From Methanoculleus sp. MH98A (GTDB lineage: Archaea; Halobacteriota; Methanomicrobia; Methanomicrobiales; Methanoculleaceae): a DNA stretch of 33,408 nt. Below are positions 31,729 to 33,408 of this stretch, in pieces. Each line of letters starts with the position of its first letter. Within the stretch, counting starts at the first letter, position 1. The notes below the pieces were generated by a model, which saw only the letters and a program-made list of their open reading frames with translations, was not told where the DNA came from and ran no database searches. The position numbers were made by a program, and so were the translations under genes. The stretch lies in contig NZ_JMIO01000028.1 of the NCBI RefSeq assembly GCF_000691865.1, positions 1-33,408 of the forward strand, given 5' to 3'.

Positions 31729-32202
31729 ATGGAAGAAATTGCGCTCGATCGGGACGACATCACCGCTCTCTCCTCCGACGTCCGGGTCATGATCCTCAAA
31801 GCGCTCGATTCCCGGCCGATGACGGTCAGCGAGCTCGCCGATCGACTCGGTCTTGCAAAGTCGACCGTCCACCAGCACCTTGCCGTTCTCGCCAGCGCGG
31901 ATCTCGTGGCCCACGCGAGCGCCCGGAAATGGCGGGACTACACCCTGACGGAGAAGGGGCGGCGGATCCTTCATCCCGGGAGGGATCACCGGATCACCAT
32001 CATCCTCGGCACGTCCCTGGTTGCCGTGACGGCCGGAGCGCTCTGCGTGACATCATTTCTCCGCGGTTTCGCCGTCCAGGGAGGAAGCGTCGTCCGGGAA
32101 CCCCTCCTCCTCTACGCGGGTGAGGCGCTCCTCGGCGTGACGGTCGTGCTCTGGTACCTTGCGATGCGGTGCCGGCGGAGAACCACCCCTATACCGGCGT
32201 AG
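31729..32202 (+). CDS. Winged-helix (ArsR/MarR-like) regulator with two membrane spans
   Basis: A 157-residue protein. Residues 5-80 are a winged helix: ALSSDVRVMILKALDSRPMTVSELADRLGLAKSTVHQHLAVLASADLV, then the wing ending KGRRILHP. The second half has two hydrophobic spans (IILGTSLVAVTAGALCVTS and LLLYAGEALLGVTVVLWYLA). So it is a membrane-anchored transcription regulator, a common type in methanogens. ATG 31729 with AAGGT just before it fits the domain start; the frame is open upstream but holds no domain. It probably responds to an envelope signal and may control the exported-protein genes on either side, including those with the shared block; that link is inference. Confidence 0.88.
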   Translation: MEEIALDRDDITALSSDVRVMILKALDSRPMTVSELADRLGLAKSTVHQHLAVLASADLVAHASARKWRDYTLTEKGRRILHPGRDHRITIILGTSLVAVTAGALCVTSFLRGFAVQGGSVVREPLLLYAGEALLGVTVVLWYLAMRCRRRTTPIPA

Positions 32203-32275
32203 TTTCTCTCTCAGTCGCATAAACGCCTGCTCCTGGGGCGTGGGACCGGAATCCCCTGCCTCACCCCGGTGCCGC

Positions 32276-33130
32276 CTAACTTTCGATGAAGTCGATCAGA
32301 TAGTAACTCCCACAATACTCCACGATCTTCCCCCGGTAACTCTTTGCGATACGTCCCGCCTCGTCTTCGGATAGCGGCACCTCCAGGCCGCCGCTATGGA
32401 GGGTCTCGTTCACTGTGGGGAGTTCGGCGAAATCGGCATCAGTGAGCCGGGCGATATCGTACCCGGCGCTCCGGAAGTCGGCCTCGGTCCAGTTTGCAGG
32501 AAGATCGAACCCGTAATATTCCGCCCTCCCGTTGCTGATATTGTGCAATATGAGGTAGTAGCCACTCAGCATTGCGGGCGGCCCTTCCGGGACGACGTCG
32601 GCGGAAGAGTAGACGTAGTGGAGAACTCTCTCTGGAGATACGGTGTCGTGCTGTTTCGTGCTCTCCACGTAATATTCGACACCACCGATCCTGAACAGGG
32701 CGAGAAAAACGCTGTCGCTGACGGTCAGAAGCGCCGCGCCCCCCCTGTCAAGCGTGCCGGAGAAGGAGTGCCTCCCCGCACTGCGGGATTCGGGGTCGTG
32801 CAACGACTCCTGCAGGTCCGCCGTGTAGGGCAGCCCGGCGATGTACACGATCAGCGGTTCGCCGCTGAGTAGGCGGTCCCGGATTGCCTGCGTATCGTAG
32901 ACCACAAGGTCGTAGCGCCGGACTGACGACGGGATCCCGAGATCGCCGGGATCCCGGGTCGAGGCGTCTCTTTTCTCCGTGAAAGAGTCGATATGGACCA
33001 GGACCCGCTCCTGCGGGGTTGTGGTATCGGCGACCTCCGTGCCGGGTCCGAAAACCGCAAAACCTGCCGCCAGCACCGTAGCCACGGCAACCAGAAGCAG
33101 AGCCGGGAGCAGGGGATTTTTCTGGATCAT
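32276..33130 (-). CDS. Exported or anchored protein with M12B-propeptide-like domain
   Basis: A 284-residue protein. MIQKNPLLPALLLVAVATVL is a signal anchor. Residues 60-185 repeat the module of the 28724-30220 protein: SVRRYDLVVYDTQAI, LIVYIAGLPYTADL, HSFSGTLDRGGAALLTVSDSVFLALF and RVLHYVYSSADVVP. No zinc-protease motif follows; the C-terminal third (AEYYGFDLPANWTEADFRSAGYD...) is not recognised. The ATG at 33130 is preferred because it opens the hydrophobic segment. Together the two form a divergent paralogous pair. The module call is by eye and the function unknown. Confidence 0.75.
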   Translation of the reverse strand: MIQKNPLLPALLLVAVATVLAAGFAVFGPGTEVADTTTPQERVLVHIDSFTEKRDASTRDPGDLGIPSSVRRYDLVVYDTQAIRDRLLSGEPLIVYIAGLPYTADLQESLHDPESRSAGRHSFSGTLDRGGAALLTVSDSVFLALFRIGGVEYYVESTKQHDTVSPERVLHYVYSSADVVPEGPPAMLSGYYLILHNISNGRAEYYGFDLPANWTEADFRSAGYDIARLTDADFAELPTVNETLHSGGLEVPLSEDEAGRIAKSYRGKIVEYCGSYYLIDFIES

Positions 33131-33373
33131 TTCAGCACACCACATGCGATCTGTTCTGAGGGGTGAGGGGCAAGCCCGCTCCACCCCTTCCGGGAACTAT
33201 TGCCGGCACCTGTACTCACCACCAGCAGGGGAAGTTGATCCCCGACCTTAACAATAGGATGCGACAACACCCTTCGTTTCAGTAATTCTCCGCGAGTTAT
33301 CATGGTTGGCATCGCCATAAAAGCCATCGGTTGCCGAAAATTGCAGCCAGGCCGTTTTCATGAAACACCCCCA

Positions 33374-33400
33374 CATAACGGTCTGATAGTACCTGTTATG
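33374..33400. repeat. Inverted repeat near the window end
   Basis: CATAAC (33374-33379) pairs with GTTATG (33395-33400) across 15 bases, with GGT/ACC able to extend the stem past a bulge. The rest of the gap 33131-33408 shows no supported gene. It may belong to a promoter beyond the window. Confidence 0.35.
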
Positions 33401-33408
33401 TTCGTAAA

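Noticed and set aside
33127-33327. Minus-strand 66-codon frame overlapping the start of the last exported-protein gene
   Set aside because: No recognised motif, and it overlaps the signal segment of a better supported gene.

Overview
The window is GC-rich (about 60% by eye) archaeal chromosome, most likely a methanogen of the Methanomicrobiales, Methanoculleus-like. The evidence is an AglB oligosaccharyltransferase with a WWDYG motif, an archaetidylinositol-phosphate-synthase-type CDP-alcohol transferase, iron-sulfur flavoproteins of the Methanosarcina Isf type, an archaeal stand-alone chorismate mutase, an argC-argJ-argB set, TATA-type promoters about 26-30 bases before start codons, and T-run terminators. 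No rRNA, tRNA, CRISPR array or intact insertion sequence was seen.

Layout. 1-5.6 kb: tail of a PIN-domain gene, aglB converging on a phospholipid synthase gene, a solo AAA ATPase/DUF234 gene behind a striking AT-rich palindrome, and an antitoxin/RelE-type toxin pair. 5.65-7.9 kb: remnant of a HepT (DUF86) gene next to degenerate hairpin repeats, an arsenite methyltransferase gene with an AbrB-like (HgcAB-associated type) partner behind a palindromic operator, and a HEPN/MNT toxin-antitoxin pair. 7.9-17 kb: a dense redox and stress block. It holds a glutaredoxin-thioredoxin reductase fusion, rubrerythrin, an array of two-hairpin repeats running into a CDF metal exporter gene, an Isf-like flavoprotein, an operon of zinc ribbon, stand-alone desulforedoxin, cysteine-less AhpD/CMD-like protein and peroxiredoxin, a universal stress protein coupled to a BCCT osmolyte transporter, and a tandem pair of Isf flavoproteins.

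17-26.7 kb: a soluble histidine kinase with eight PAS domains and a GAF domain, a site-2-type protease, chorismate mutase, the arginine operon argC-CBS-argJ-argB with overlapping genes, and an ADP-ribosylglycohydrolase. 26.7-33.4 kb: an accessory region of exported proteins. Two of them share a domain resembling the reprolysin (M12B) propeptide but have no peptidase, two genes share a 25-base block just upstream of TATA, and two genes are broken head to head at about 31.34 kb. A membrane-anchored winged-helix regulator lies among them.

How the genes work together. The 7.9-17 kb block reads as an oxygen and peroxide defence region: the fusion reductase and flavoproteins supply electrons, rubrerythrin and peroxiredoxin reduce peroxide, and desulforedoxin may link them. 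The arg operon makes arginine through the acetyl-cycle (ArgJ) route. AglB N-glycosylates exported proteins, probably including those coded at the right end. The least explained features are the compensating hairpin repeats (9752-10055 and 5769-5905), the duplicated promoter block, and the orphan propeptide-like secreted proteins.
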